Positions 32,275-44,003 of a stretch of DNA of 64,000 nt are shown here, in pieces. Below the pieces are notes generated by a model. It was not told where the DNA came from. It saw only the letters and a list, made by a program, of their open reading frames with translations, and ran no database searches. How positions within the stretch are numbered: position 1 is the first letter of the stretch; each line of letters starts with the position of its first letter. The position numbers were made by a program, and so were the translations under genes. The stretch covers positions 18,047,799 to 18,111,798 of the forward strand of contig NC_084813.1 of NCBI RefSeq assembly GCF_963583255.1, read 5' to 3'. This DNA is from Pyrus communis (Eukaryota; Streptophyta; Magnoliopsida; Rosales; Rosaceae).

Positions 32275-34260
32275 ATGGATTCCAAGGCAGTAGCTGCTAA
32301 GCCCCATGCTGTTTTCATTCCGATTCCAACTCAAAGCCATGTCAAGGCAATGCTTAAATTTGCAAAGCTTCTCCACTATAGAGGTTTTCATATTACCTTT
32401 GTCAACTCGGAGTTCAACCACAAGCGCTTTCTTAAATCCTTAGGCCCCAATTCCCTTGATGGCTTACCTGATTTTCGGTTCGTAGCCATCCCAGATGGCC
32501 TTCCAGATTCAGATGAAGATAACACCCAAGATGTCACTGTTCTTGTTGACGCCATAAGAAAACGAAATTTCTTGGCTCCGTTTTGTGACCTCCTCAATAA
32601 ACTCAACAATGATGCCATAACAACTTCCAACAATCCTCCAGTGACTTGCATAGTTTCGGATGGTTTCATGAGCACCTTCACAATCACAGCTGCTGAGGAG
32701 ATTGGAACCCCTATAGTACTGTTCTACACTATTGCTGCATGCAGTTTCATGGGAATTATACAATTTCGTGCTTTGGTCGAAAAAGGCCTGGCACCACTCA
32801 AAGGTGAAATAATACACATACACACACACGCATAAATATATCCGTGGCCCCATTTTTTTCAAACAATTTTTGACATACGTTTTTGCGAGATCTACTTAAT
32901 AGTGTATTTTAACCATCTGAACCTTATATTTTTTAGAACATCATTCATATGTCATTTTTGTAAAAAAATTAAACAAATTCAAAATTATTAAAACATTCAT
33001 ATGTAGTGAAAAAAAATAGATGAATATGGTTCTACAAAAAAACCCTAAATCTTTAATCCAACGATCATATGATTTTAGATTTGGGTGATTGATGGTAGAA
33101 ATGACTTTTGAGAGAAAATTTAAAAGATAGACAGTTCGGATTATTGATATACATTATAAATTGGGTCCCACAAAAATGTCTGTAAAAAAGTGTTCAAAAA
33201 AATGATGTCACGGGTCAGCTCACACACACACACACACTCATTTATTTATTTATAACTAGTAAAGCTTTAATTAACCTTTGGTTCGCTCTTAATTTCTTGT
33301 TTCTAAATGCAAATGAAAACTTTCTTCGTAGATGAGAGCTATTTGACAAACGGCTATTTGGACAAGGTCATAGATTGGATTCCGGGAATGAAGAACATTT
33401 GTTTGAAGGATCTGCCAGCCTTCTTTCGAACCACAAATTCCGATGACATTATATTTAACTTCGTGATGGAATCAACAGACAGATCCCATGAAGCTTCAGC
33501 AGTTGTTGTTCATACTTTTGATGCCTTGGAGCGAGATGTTTTGGATGCTCTCTCATCTATGCTTCCACTTGTTTATACCATTGGCCCTCTTCAATTACAT
33601 CTCAATCAAATACCAGAACACCCCTTGAATATTGGATACAGCCTATGGAAAGAAGAAACTGTATGCCTCGAGTGGCTAAACACCAAGGCTCAAAATTCAG
33701 TTGTGTACGTGAATTTTGGCAGTATAACGGTCATGACACCTGCACATCTAGTCGAGTTTGGATGGGGACTGGCAAACAGCAAGCTGCCCTTCTTCTGGGT
33801 AATTAGACCCGATCTGGTAATTGGCGAATCAGCGATTTTGCCACCTGAGTTTGTGGCTGAAACAAAAGAAAGAAGTTTAGTAGCAAGTTGGTGCCCACAA
33901 GAGCAAGTCCTTAACCATCCATCAGTTGGAGGATTTTTAACGCACAGCGGTTGGAATTCAACCGTTGAGAGCCTGACCTCCGGAGTGCCTATGCTCTGTT
34001 GGCCATTCTTTGCTGACCAGCAAATGGACTGCCGCTATACTTGCAAGGAATGGGACGTTGGCATGGAAATCGGTAATGATGTGAAGAGGGATGAAGTAGA
34101 GAAGCTAGTTAGAGAGTTAATGGATGGGGAAAAGGGTAAGAAGATGAAAAATAGGGCCATGGAGTGGAAGAAACTTGCAGAAGAAGCTACAGGTCCATAT
34201 GGCTCTTCATCCAAAAACTTAGAAAATTTAGTGAATCAAGTGCTGCTAAGAAAAAGTTAA
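32275..34260 (+). CDS. UGT-A: UGT85A-like UDP-glucosyltransferase (485 aa, two exons)
   Basis: Exons 32275-32803 and 33332-34260; intron of 528 bp, phase 1 (AAAG|GTGAAA ... CGTAG|AT), rejoining to a PLKDESYL reading. Family-1 glycosyltransferases of this type move glucose from UDP-glucose to a small lipophilic acceptor in the cytosol. Visible signs: catalytic His22 in a QSHVKAM motif, its partner Asp129 in VSDGF, and a 44-residue PSPG box at 363-406 with W384 and final Gln406, the residue linked to UDP-glucose preference. Length and intron position are those of UGT85A, the group including 7-deoxyloganetin-type and mandelonitrile glucosyltransferases. The acceptor cannot be told from sequence. 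No lesion is seen. Promoter: TATA at 32224 and a MITE at 31822. AATAAAAT strings near 34381 may signal polyadenylation. Confidence 0.95.
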
Positions 34261-34729
34261 TCGCCATGCATCCGTAAGATATTTGCTAATGATTGTTATT
34301 GTTGCTGTTATTGTTTTGTTGTTGTTGGTCTTCAAACTAGAAAGATGAAGTGCAAAATGTAAAGGACCATTATCTCAAATAATAAAATAAAACTAGTATT
34401 GAATGTTTACAACAATTTGAAGAGAAAATCAGATGGGAAACAAATATTTTAGCAATACAAAAGAGGAAAACAACAAAAAGGAAAAGAAAAAAAAAAAGAG
34501 GGGGGGGGGGGGGGCTTTTGTTTTGGCCTATATTTAATTGACAGGGTGCCAGCGGTACAGAGAAAATATAGAGAGATGTGTTTGTAAGGTTGTGTAGAAG
34601 ATGTGTTAAATAAAAAGTTTATAACAACTTTTAGATTTTAGGGCTTCAACAAGATTGTTTTTAGATTTTAACCTGAGTAGTTTTCAAAATCTAATATAAG
34701 TCCCTATTTTTAAAACTTACCATATTTAA
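34261..34729. other. UGT-A downstream region
   Basis: Non-coding. Around 34420-34470 the string 'agatgggaaacaaatattttagcaatac' resembles segment A and B sequence (5915-5945 and 22570-22600), suggesting shared UGT downstream DNA. A run of about 17 G residues lies at 34499-34515. Confidence 0.45.
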
Positions 34730-34942
34730 GCAGTTATAGAACATTTATTATTTGTAAACTTACCATTCGAAATTCTTTACCAATCCATAATTAATGTTTT
34801 TCTTTTGTGCTCCAATCATATTAATAGATAAAAACTTATGCAGTTATAGAACATTTATTATTTGTAAACTTACCATTCGAAATTCTTTACCAATCCATAA
34901 TTAATGTTTTTCTTTTGTGCTCCAATCATATTAATAGATAAA
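34730..34942 (+). repeat. 110-bp tandem duplication, near-perfect
   Basis: The unit beginning GCAGTTATAGAACATTTATT at 34730 starts again at 34840 with almost no change over about 103 bp. The near identity implies a recent duplication or collapse/expansion in assembly. Confidence 0.92.
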
Positions 34943-35167
34943 ATCTAAATTCTTATTATTAAAAAAATTCAACAACAAAAAAATAACAATTTATACATAA
35001 CTTTCAGTACATTATTTTACTCATAGGTACAGATGTATCGGTTCGTAAGTTTTGATACAAATGTATCTGTACATAACTTTCAGTACGAATGTATTGGTAT
35101 ACATGTGTTGATACAAATGTATCTGTGCATAACTATAATATCTAATCATACATATGTACGTAATATG

Positions 35168-35183
35168 CATATACATACATACA

Positions 35184-35270
<87 letters not shown>
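35168..35270 (+). repeat. Compound microsatellite (TACA)n-(TA)n-(GA)n
   Basis: About 11 CATA tetranucleotides, then TA repeats, then about 20 GA repeats, without interruption. A similar CATA tract occurs at 54703-54742. Confidence 0.95.
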
Positions 35271-35274
<4 letters not shown>

Positions 35275-35560
35275 TCATGCAAAATGAAAAATATATGATA
35301 TTATATGACTTTTCTTATTATGGGAACTTAATAATAACTATCAATGATAAATAACATTTTCATTATTTATGGGAATCAATTATAACTTATAAACAAAAAA
35401 TCAATAATTATTAAAAACTATTTTATATTAAAAAATTACAATTAAATGCCAAGGATCATAATTAGTTTTTAATCATAGACAAGGTTTTATTCAAAAAGTA
35501 ATCTTAGACAAGGATTAGAATAGAATTTTCCCAAATATATATATATATATATATATATAT

Positions 35561-35700
35561 TGTAGATATCTAGAAGGCTGTAATATAAAGGCTATTTATT
35601 ATAAAGCTGCGACACAAAATTGATAACTGTATCACAGAGATGAACTTTCAAGAACCAAAAAATGAAAAAGCTGAAGAAGAGAGAGAGGAATCGAAAGAAC
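35561..35700 (-). repeat. Outer part of a copia 3' LTR, split by the CACTA element
   Basis: Starts TGTAGATATCTAGAAGG and is cut at 35700 by the CACTA transposon. It continues at 43761/43764-44003, where it meets the purine tract of the copia remnant. The joined LTR would be about 380 bp with TG...CA ends. Confidence 0.65.
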
Positions 35701-35935
35701 CACTAGTACAAAAAACACTTTGCGCGACGCAGGTCCTTTGTCGCACAAAGTCAAAAAACATCGCACAAAACTTAGACCAACGCACCTTCATCGCACGATA
35801 ACCGTCGCAGCAAGGTAGTGACAGAAGGGTTTGCGCGACAAAGAAGAAACATGCGTCGCGCTTTTGCGCGACGCATGTGGCTGGGTCACGCAAAGCCACT
35901 TTGCACGACATAGGTAGAATCTTAGTCGCGCGAAC
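35701..35935. repeat. Left subterminal repeats of the CACTA element
   Basis: After the terminal repeat, variants of TTTGCGCGACGCAGGT, TCGCACAAAG and CGTCGCGC occur at least seven times in both senses. In this superfamily such motifs bind transposase. The stretch is much richer in GC than its surroundings. Confidence 0.8.
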
Positions 35936-36196
35936 CCCTTTGTTTTGTTTTGGTCAAAAATATTATTTTTAAAATTTTTAATAAATATTGTAATTAAATT
36001 CTAAACAATAATTAATTAACCAAGGAAAAGTATTTAATTATAAAATATATGAAAATGTACATACAAGATGCTCGAACAAAAAAAGAAAAAACTACAAGTA
36101 GTCTTTTAGGTTTGATACATTAGGCTACTAGGTATCGGCAGGGCAAAGTGGCTCGAAGGTCGAAGGTGTAGCAAGATCAGGTACTAGTAGCGAGAT

Positions 36197-37005
36197 TTAG
36201 AGGTCGACAATCTGTATGGCTCGTACAAGGTCTCTCATGTGCCCGACATAGGCCTTCATCTTCTCGCCTTGGGTCCTAATCTGCTCGCCTTGGGCCTTAA
36301 TCTGCTCGTCCTGGGTCCTCATCTGCATAGGACAATTTTGTTTAATAACAAAATAGCTACTAGCGACACTGCTATGCTGCTGTGAGGTAGCCGCTCCACG
36401 ATGTTGCAGGTCATACTCAATCTTGATCCTGGACCCGATCAGACGTACGCTCTGTGCCTACTTCAACATTCAACTAGGCCCCCTGGTGTTTTTTTAGCTG
36501 GCCAAAAATAACTAAATGGTGAAAACCCTAAGCTTAAATTTATACAGAAAATTCGACATAACCTTCCTTGATAGTATAGCATTTCCCAAAACCTTAAAAC
36601 AGTAAAATAACAGTAATTCACAACCCTCATCACATTTTCACAATCCAGCAAAATTTTCAGCATCATAAAAATAATAATTTTAAAATGAAAAAAAAAATAC
36701 AACGTAGTGATTGAGAATTCGAAAAAACTACCTGGCTGGGAGGCCTCACCCTTAACTCTGGATGTCGAGGAAGTGTGATCAAAAGGCTCCGGCTTGCGGC
36801 ATCGCCAGTGAGGCCGTCGTGCACTAAGTGGCTGAACTGACACTGATAACTTCGATGAGACGGGCACTTGGGATGCCATAGGAGTAGCCTCAGTAAGGGG
36901 TGTAGGCTCCCCAATCAATGGAGCACTCACAACTGGAGCAGTAGATGCTGATAATGAGGGAGGCTCATTGGTCACACTCCGACGACAAGTGATCAACCAC
37001 GACAT
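36197..37005 (-). pseudogene. Decayed CACTA-encoded protein, C-terminal part
   Basis: On the minus strand an exon-like segment from 37005 to about 36731 (proline/serine/threonine-rich) ends in CCAG|GTAG. After an AT-rich intron-like gap, a second segment ending at 36197-36199 encodes a repeated DEQIKAQGEQIRTQGEKMKA motif, a glutamine-rich coiled coil. A tail of this kind is typical of the plant Ptta/En/Spm transposase family. The N-terminal body is missing or unrecognisable. The splice structure is inferred. Confidence 0.4.
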
Positions 37006-37009
37006 CTAT

Positions 37010-38930
37010 GCACTTTTTGAACCATAAAATTATAACATTAGAAACTAATCCTTTCTTGCATTTGAAACTAATCAATTAGCAGCCAAAGTAATAAGTAAGT
37101 AGGTTACCAACATTCTTAATTTCAAAACAAGAGGAACTACCTATCCATTTTCATAGCCAACAAAAAAAAAAGTGTATCAAGTGAAACAAAAAAGAATGGG
37201 TAATCTAACACTGGGATTACCAAACATTGTAATCAATCAAAAGTACCAAAATTTCATTAGACTAATTGATATGATCAAAGTACCGTACAAAAGCAATTTA
37301 CTTCATACAAACCATTCAACCAGACACATGACCATAGAGACTAACTAGTAAACACGTAGGAAGGTAAGAGAAGCAACTCCAAATGGTGTTATCTGACGGA
37401 AACAATATGTGGTAGGTAGCAGTTAATTGAAGAGAAAACATCTAAGTAATCAATTGATTCGGTGAATCTTCTATAGTATGGTTGCACTAAATATGCACAT
37501 GCATAGAATCTACCGTTAGCAACTCCTCTGACCATATGATTTTTTCCACATGTTAAATATCAAGGCAAACACTGGCCTAGACGAGCATCTCTACTATGTT
37601 TGATACATTGAGTTGCACCCTTTGGACCCTTGAATATGTCCCCCGGTAACAACTCAACTAGAAATTTGAGTCTTCAAATGAGTCTATCTTTAACCCTAGA
37701 GTATCTTGAACTGGAATTTGAAGATGTTCGTAATAACCAGAATAAAAAATATTTCAAAAATAATTGATTCAAGATAATTTATTAACGAACAGTTCTTTAC
37801 TAAATCTAAAAGCATCGAGATTACTAATCTATTCCTATATCTCTACCTAGATCAAAATGAAGCTGGAATAGGTTAAAACTTTAGTTTCGTCTTGAAGAAT
37901 AAGTTTCCTCTCCCTATCCTATGATTTTTCTTCACCACACTAAGACCACCTATTCATACTGAAATTGACGTAGCGTGAGATATTAAACAGGAAAATCCAA
38001 CGAAAACCCTAAGCTAAATCCACTAGAAATCTGGAATCCATCAGAAATACAGCGAAAATGTCACTAGGGTAGGAATGTTCCTAGAAAGGATAAAGTTAAC
38101 TTTCTTGTAAAAACTGTAAGGATACATATCTCAAGCTTACACTTCATGAATTGCTGGGTGTGATAAAGAGATTACATTAATGTACTATACTGTCAATAAC
38201 TTAAGCATTTCATAGCATCATATTTCAATATTACATATTTGACGATATATATTAAGAAGCACAATGTTGATGATATTAAACTCAGAAAAGTGCACCAATT
38301 AATTAAACTCAGAAATCGAAAGAACACACAAAATATCATATGCAAGTTCGTTCACAGCCTTGTTAATATAAGCCAGACCTAACAAAATACGATATCCTTA
38401 TAGCATAAGCTTAACCAAGAGTGAAACTTTACATAGATATGACTACTCCTATCCCTTTTCTTTCAGCTTCTACAAGCTTAAAGGATGGTAGTTTCCTAAA
38501 AAAAAAAAAACTATCAAGAACACCTAAGTCTTCAAATTCCACTACCTTGTTGCGACATTCTTAGCTCATGTTTCCGTGGAAACAATAAAGGGATTTTCAT
38601 TCAAATAAAAAGAAAAAGAACACCTAAATTATCAAATTCCAAAACCTAGTTGCGATTTTCCTAACTCAATCTGTTTCGTTATATGTTGAAGGATCCGTTT
38701 GCCAAATTTACACAAGTATAAACCAAATTGAAAGAACACCTAAATTCTCGAGCCTTTCGTCAGTAAGGTTGACATGCTCTTTCCCAATATCTAGGGAGTA
38801 TCCCAAAATAGGAAGGCCCAGCAAATATGCAACTATTCAGAGAGAAAATTTTAACCAAACCAATATGAGAACCATTCTCATAAAGTGGAAAATGGGGTAC
38901 GGGTACACTTAAAGCTTTCAAGAACACAAC
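37010..38930. other. CACTA interior, non-coding
   Basis: AT-rich sequence with no open frame over 60 codons and no recognised motif. May contain remnants of introns of a lost transposase gene. Confidence 0.4.
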
Positions 38931-38941
38931 AGCTTAAAAAG

Positions 38942-39088
38942 AAGGAAATTTTAACGAAAAGCCCACGGTAGTGTTCATTTTAACGAAAAATCACATTTTT
39001 ATACTAAAAAATCAATCTATTCATTTTACCCTTTATTTTGTCCTTATCATTAAAACTCAAAATTTTCAAATACTTTTCATTAGTTTTC
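38942..39088. mobile_element. MITE nested in the CACTA element, 147 bp, 9-bp TSD
   Basis: The ends AAGGAAATTTTAACGAAAAG and CTTTTCATTAGTTTTC are inverted repeats. CTTAAAAAG flanks both sides (38933-38941 and 39089-39097), a 9-bp duplication of the Mutator type. Confidence 0.82.
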
Positions 39089-39475
39089 CTTAAAAAGAAT
39101 AGGAAAATTAAATAGTACAAATGATGCACTAATTTAAACTGAGACTCAAATTTAAGTCATTTCAATACGAGGGATGAAGACTCAAATTCCAGTCATATTT
39201 TCGGTGATCTAGTTATGTAGTTAAGAACTTTGATATCAAGCAAAGTAGGAAACCCATTAATCCATTGAAAAAGCAGAACTTAAATTACTGATATGGTTAA
39301 ACTAACCAAACTATTATAAAAGTTAAAACAGAATAAGAAATGGAAATTAAAACTTTGATATCTATTATCTAGATGCAGAGATACCAATTAATTAACCCAT
39401 TAACTTTATTTTTCTGTAATATCAAATCAGATGTTTCCATTGCAGATACAGAAGTACCTGGAGACCGTGGAGCAA

Positions 39476-39615
39476 ACCTGCCAAATTGGAGATGCGAGTT
39501 TGTATTTGCCAAAGAACTTTAACTTTATCAAACAAAAATGCTAATAAGAAACGTACTCAAATGGAATGCAAACCTGCCAAATTGGAGATGCGAGTTTGTA
39601 TTTGCCAGAGAACTT
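39476..39615 (+). repeat. Direct repeat inside the CACTA element
   Basis: AACCTGCCAAATTGGAGATG, continuing through CGAGTTTGTATTTGCCA, occurs at 39476 and again at 39570, 94 bp apart, with one mismatch in about 45 bp. Nearby, ATGTCTACGGGAAAGAG occurs twice (39960 and 40043). Confidence 0.8.
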
Positions 39616-40382
39616 GCACGGATTATACAATCAGATGAGAGTTAGATGGAGTTGGAGACGACTTATGACGAGAGCTGGAGTTGGAGACTTGCACAGATCA
39701 TACACAAAACACACATACAGATCAACAAAATTGCAAAAACTTCAGACAATCAACTCGAATCACACCACAAAAAAAGCAATTTGACAAAAACCCAACATGC
39801 AATTTGAGCCTAAACCCTAAATACCAAAAACCCATCGAAAATCAGAAACCCTCACCTTCATTTTGGGACTTGATTCGCGTTGGCTTCGAGATTCGCAGGA
39901 CTTGATTCACGTGGTTGGATTCGAGATTGTGAAAAGGAAAGCTTGCGAAGAGGAGAGAGATGTCTACGGGAAAGAGAGAAGGAGAGATGAGCAAGAGGGA
40001 AGAGAGTGGTCTATACAAGAAAGATGGAAAGAGGGAAGCGAGATGTCTACGGGAAAGAGGTCCAAACTTGGAAAATTGAAAAAAAGCGCATATTTTTCAC
40101 TAATGCAGCGCCAAAATTATCATAACTTGCACGTCGTACGTATACAATTTGACGTCGCGCAAATTGGTTTTGCACGACGACCACGTTAAGGCGTCGCGCA
40201 AGGTTTTTTTTTTTTTATTTTAATTATTATAAAAATTACTGAAAATATGACTTTACTCCTTTCAAATTCAAAATTTTTTTACATAAACCACACAATAATA
40301 TATTTTTCTAGCAAAAACCCACAATAGTTTTTTTTACATATATATCATTCAATTTCTTAAGTGTTATAAGTACAGAATAAAT

Positions 40383-43300
40383 AAATTAAAATCTACTTAG
40401 TAAATATATATACCATTGAACTTGATAGGAAATGCGTTGTACGAAACTAGTTTCAACGATCCAACCATCAAACTTATATGTATATGCTTCAAGATCGCAT
40501 AGGCCAAAAATCGCAAAAAACAAACATTCAGAGAGCAAGTAACGGGACAAACCTTTTCAACGGCAATAAATGAAAAATCACGATTTAATAGTTATTTTAA
40601 CTCCGATTTTGATATTTTTTACATCAACACTCTTTAACCCTATATGAATACAATGAATTAATTCGATCGTCAATTTAAAACTTTTACACAAGTGGATACC
40701 ACAAAATCTTATGTTATACTTGATGAAAGTATAAATAAAATTTAAGTGTTAGGGAATCTATCGCTTTAATGAGATACTCATTGTACGAAACTAGTTTCAA
40801 CGATCCAACCGTCAAACGTATTTGTATATGCTTCGAGATCTCATACGCCAAAAATTGCAAAAAAAACAAGCATTCAGAGATCAAGTAATGGGACAACCTT
40901 TTTGACGGCAATAAATGAAAAATTACGATTCAACAGTTATTTTAACTCCGATTTTGATGATTTTTTACATTTACACTCATTAACCCTATATAAATACAAT
41001 GAATTAATTCGATCGTCAATTTAAAACTTTTACACAAGTGGATACCACAAAATCTTATGTTTTACTTGATGAAAGTATAAATAAAATCCTAGTGTTAGGG
41101 AATCTATCGCTTTAATGGGATACTCATTGTATGAAACTAGTTTCAACAATCCAACCATCAGACTTGTTTGTATATGCTTTGAGAACGTGAACGCCAAAAA
41201 TCACAAAAAATAAACATTCAGAGATCAAGTAACGGGACAAAACTTTTCGACGGTTATAAACGAAAAAGCACGATTTAACGGTAGTTTTAACTCCGATTTT
41301 GATGATTTTTAGAGTTACACTGTTTAACCCAATATGAATACAATGAATTAATTCGATCGTAAATTTAAAAATTTTACACAAGTGGATACCACAAAAGAAA
41401 AAGGCAATGCAAGAACCCCAAAAGAAAAGCAAAAGGAAAAAAAAAACTCTTTGCACGACGTAGGTACACCTGCATCGCGCAAAACAGCTTTGCGCGACGT
41501 AGGCACACCTACGTGTGTTTTTTTTTTTTTTTTTCCCCTTTTGCCCTTTTGCTTATGAGTACAAAATAAATAAATTAAAATCTACTTAGTAAATATATAT
41601 ACCATTGAACTTGATGGGAAACACATTGTACAAAACTAGTTTCAACTATCCAACCGTCAAACTTGTTTGTATATGCTTTGAGATCGCATACGCCAAAATC
41701 GAAAAAAATAAACATTCAGAGAGGAAGTAATGGGACAAACCTTTTTTACGGCAATAAATGAAAAATCATGATTTAATAGTTATTTTAACTCTGATTTTGA
41801 TGATTTTTTACATCTACACTCTTTAACCCTATATCAATACAATGAATTAATTCGATCGTCAATTTAAAACTTTTACACAAGTGGATACCACAAAATCTTA
41901 TGTTATACTTAATGAATGTATATATAAAATCTAAGTGTTAGGGAATCTATTGCTTTAACAAGATACTCATTGTACGAAACTAGTTTTAACGATCCAACCA
42001 TCAAACTTATTTGTATATGCTTCGAGATCGCATACGCCAAAAATCGCAAAAAACAAATATTGAGAGATGAAGTAATGGGATAAACCTTTTCGATGGCAAT
42101 AAATGAAAAATCATGATTTAACGGTTATTTTAACTCCGATTTTGATGATTTTTTACATCTACACTCTTTAACCCTATATTAATACAATGAATTAATTCGA
42201 TCGTCAATTTAAAACTTTTACACAAGTGGATACCACAGAATCTTATGTTATACTTGATGAAAGTATTATAAAATCCAAGTGTTAGGGAATCTATCGCTTT
42301 AACGAGATACTCATTGTACAAAACTAGTTTTAACGATCCAACCATCAAACTTATTTGTATATGCTTTGAGATCACATACGCCAAAAATCGCAAAAAATAA
42401 GCATTCAGAGATGAAGTAACGGGATAAACCTTTTCGATGGCAATAAATGAAAAATCACGATTTAACAGTTATTTTAACTCCGATTTTGATGATTTTTTAC
42501 ATCTACACTCTTTAACCCTATATGAATACAATGAATTAATTCGATCGTCAATTTAAAACTTTTACACAAGTGGATACCATAAAATCTTATGTTATACTTG
42601 ATGAAAGTATAAATAAAATCTAAGTGTTAGGGAATCTATCACTTTAATGGGATACTCATTGTACGAAACTAGTTTCAACGATCCAACCGTCAAACTTATT
42701 TGTTTATGCTTCGAGATCGCATACGCCAAAAATCGTAAAAAACAAACATTCAGAGATCAAGTAACAGGACAAACCTTTTCGACGGCAATAAATGCAAAAT
42801 CACGATTTAACGGTTATTTTAACTCCGATTTTGATGATTTTTTACATCTACACTCTCTAACCCTATATGAATACAATGAATTAATTCGATCGTCAATTTA
42901 AAACTTTTACACAAATGGATACTACAAAATCTTATGTCGTACGCCAAAAATTGCAAAAAACAAATATTCAGATATCAAGTAACGGGACAAAACTTTTCGA
43001 CGGTTATAAACGAAAAAGCACGATTTAACAGTAGTTTTAACTCCGATTTTGATGATTTTTTAAAGCTACACTCCTTGATCCTATATGAATACAATGAACT
43101 AATTCGATCTTCAATTTAAAATATTTACACTAGTGGATACCCCCAAATCTTATGTTATACTTGATGAAAGTATAAATAAACTCTAAGTGTTAGTGAATGT
43201 ATCATTTTGATTGCAAACGCATTGTATGAAACTAGTTTAAACGATCCAACAGTTAGACATGTTTGAATATGCTTTGAGATGGCGTACGCCAAAAATTGCA

Positions 43301-43480
43301 AAAAATAAACATTTAGAGATCAAGTAATTGGACAAAACATTTCAACATTTATAAATGAAAAAGTACGATTTAACGGTAGTTTTAACTCCGATTTTGATGA
43401 TTTTTTAAAGTTACACTGTTTAACCCTATATGAATACAATGAATTAATTAGATCGTCAATTTAAAACTTTTACACAAGTA
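40383..43480 (+). repeat. Array of 345-bp repeats inside the CACTA element, eight or more units
   Basis: The phrase GAAACTAGTTTCAACGATCC, or a close variant, recurs near 40442, 40788, 41130, 41631, 41976, 42318, 42665 and 43228. Where uninterrupted the spacing is 342-347 bp. At 41395-41590 the array is broken by a copy of the right subterminal region ('aaggcaatgcaagaacccc' plus CGACGTAGGTAC motifs) that also occurs at 43485-43640. Apparent short frames here are shadows of the repeat. Confidence 0.9.
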
Positions 43481-43484
43481 GATG

Positions 43485-43760
43485 CCACAAAAGAAAAAGG
43501 CAATGCAAGAACCCCAAAAGAAAAGCAAAAGGAAAAAAAAAAAAAAAAAAAAAAACACTTTGCGCAACGTAGGTACACCTGCGTCATGCAAAACATCTTT
43601 GCGTGACGTAGGTACACCTACATTGCGTAAAACAGCTTTGCGCAGTGCAAGTCTTCATTGCGCAAAGGCTGTTTGTGCGACGTTTTGTGCATAGTGTCGC
43701 CCAAACATACTTTGCGCGACGTAATTTGCCGTGTCACGTAAACATGTTTTTGTACTAGTG
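43485..43760. repeat. Right subterminal repeats and terminal repeat of the CACTA element
   Basis: Contains about eight variants of TTTGCGCGACGTAGGTAC and GCGTCGCGCAAA before the terminal TTTTTGTACTAGTG. The first half is duplicated at about 41395-41515. A related patch with CGTCGCGCAAA motifs at 40125-40200 suggests a third old end. Confidence 0.8.
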
Positions 43761-44003
43761 AACATAGAAGAAAGATTGTAAAACACTATGCTTTTGATTA
43801 CTATGAGTCTAAATAAATTACACACAGATACAACAAGCTTTTATATAGTTCACATGAGCTTTTTTATGCCTTAAGCTATACCTAACAGTCTTAAAGGACT
43901 CTAACAACTACTAACAGTCTTTGACAAATTCCCTAACAAACTTTAGTTGAGGCAGCGCTTTTGCTGATGTGGCATTTAGCTGAAAATTATTTTATCTTCA
44001 ACA
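43761..44003 (-). repeat. Inner part of the split copia 3' LTR
   Basis: On the minus strand it starts TGTTGAAGATAAAATAATT immediately after the purine tract TTAAGGGGAGA. It runs to the CACTA element, beyond which it continues at 35561-35700. Confidence 0.65.

Larger units (their letters stand above)
35701..43760. mobile_element. CACTA (En/Spm) DNA transposon, 8,060 bp, TSD AAC
   Basis: The ends CACTAGTACAAAAA and TTTTTGTACTAGTG are perfect inverted repeats beginning with the diagnostic CACTA. AAC occurs on both sides (35698-35700 and 43761-43763), the 3-bp duplication of this superfamily. Subterminal regions carry many TTTGCGCGACG / CGTCGCGCAAA motifs. No long transposase frame is visible; only a decayed protein segment lies at 36197-37005. 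It is therefore non-autonomous or dead. It sits inside a copia LTR and so is younger than that element. Confidence 0.93.

Noticed and set aside
35021..35287. Open frames of 84-85 codons on both strands
   Set aside because: They translate the compound microsatellite (YIYIYI, EREREREK patterns).
42647..43119. Two similar forward open frames sharing 'NELIRSSI' endings
   Set aside because: The similarity comes from the 345-bp tandem repeat; the frame is not kept across units.
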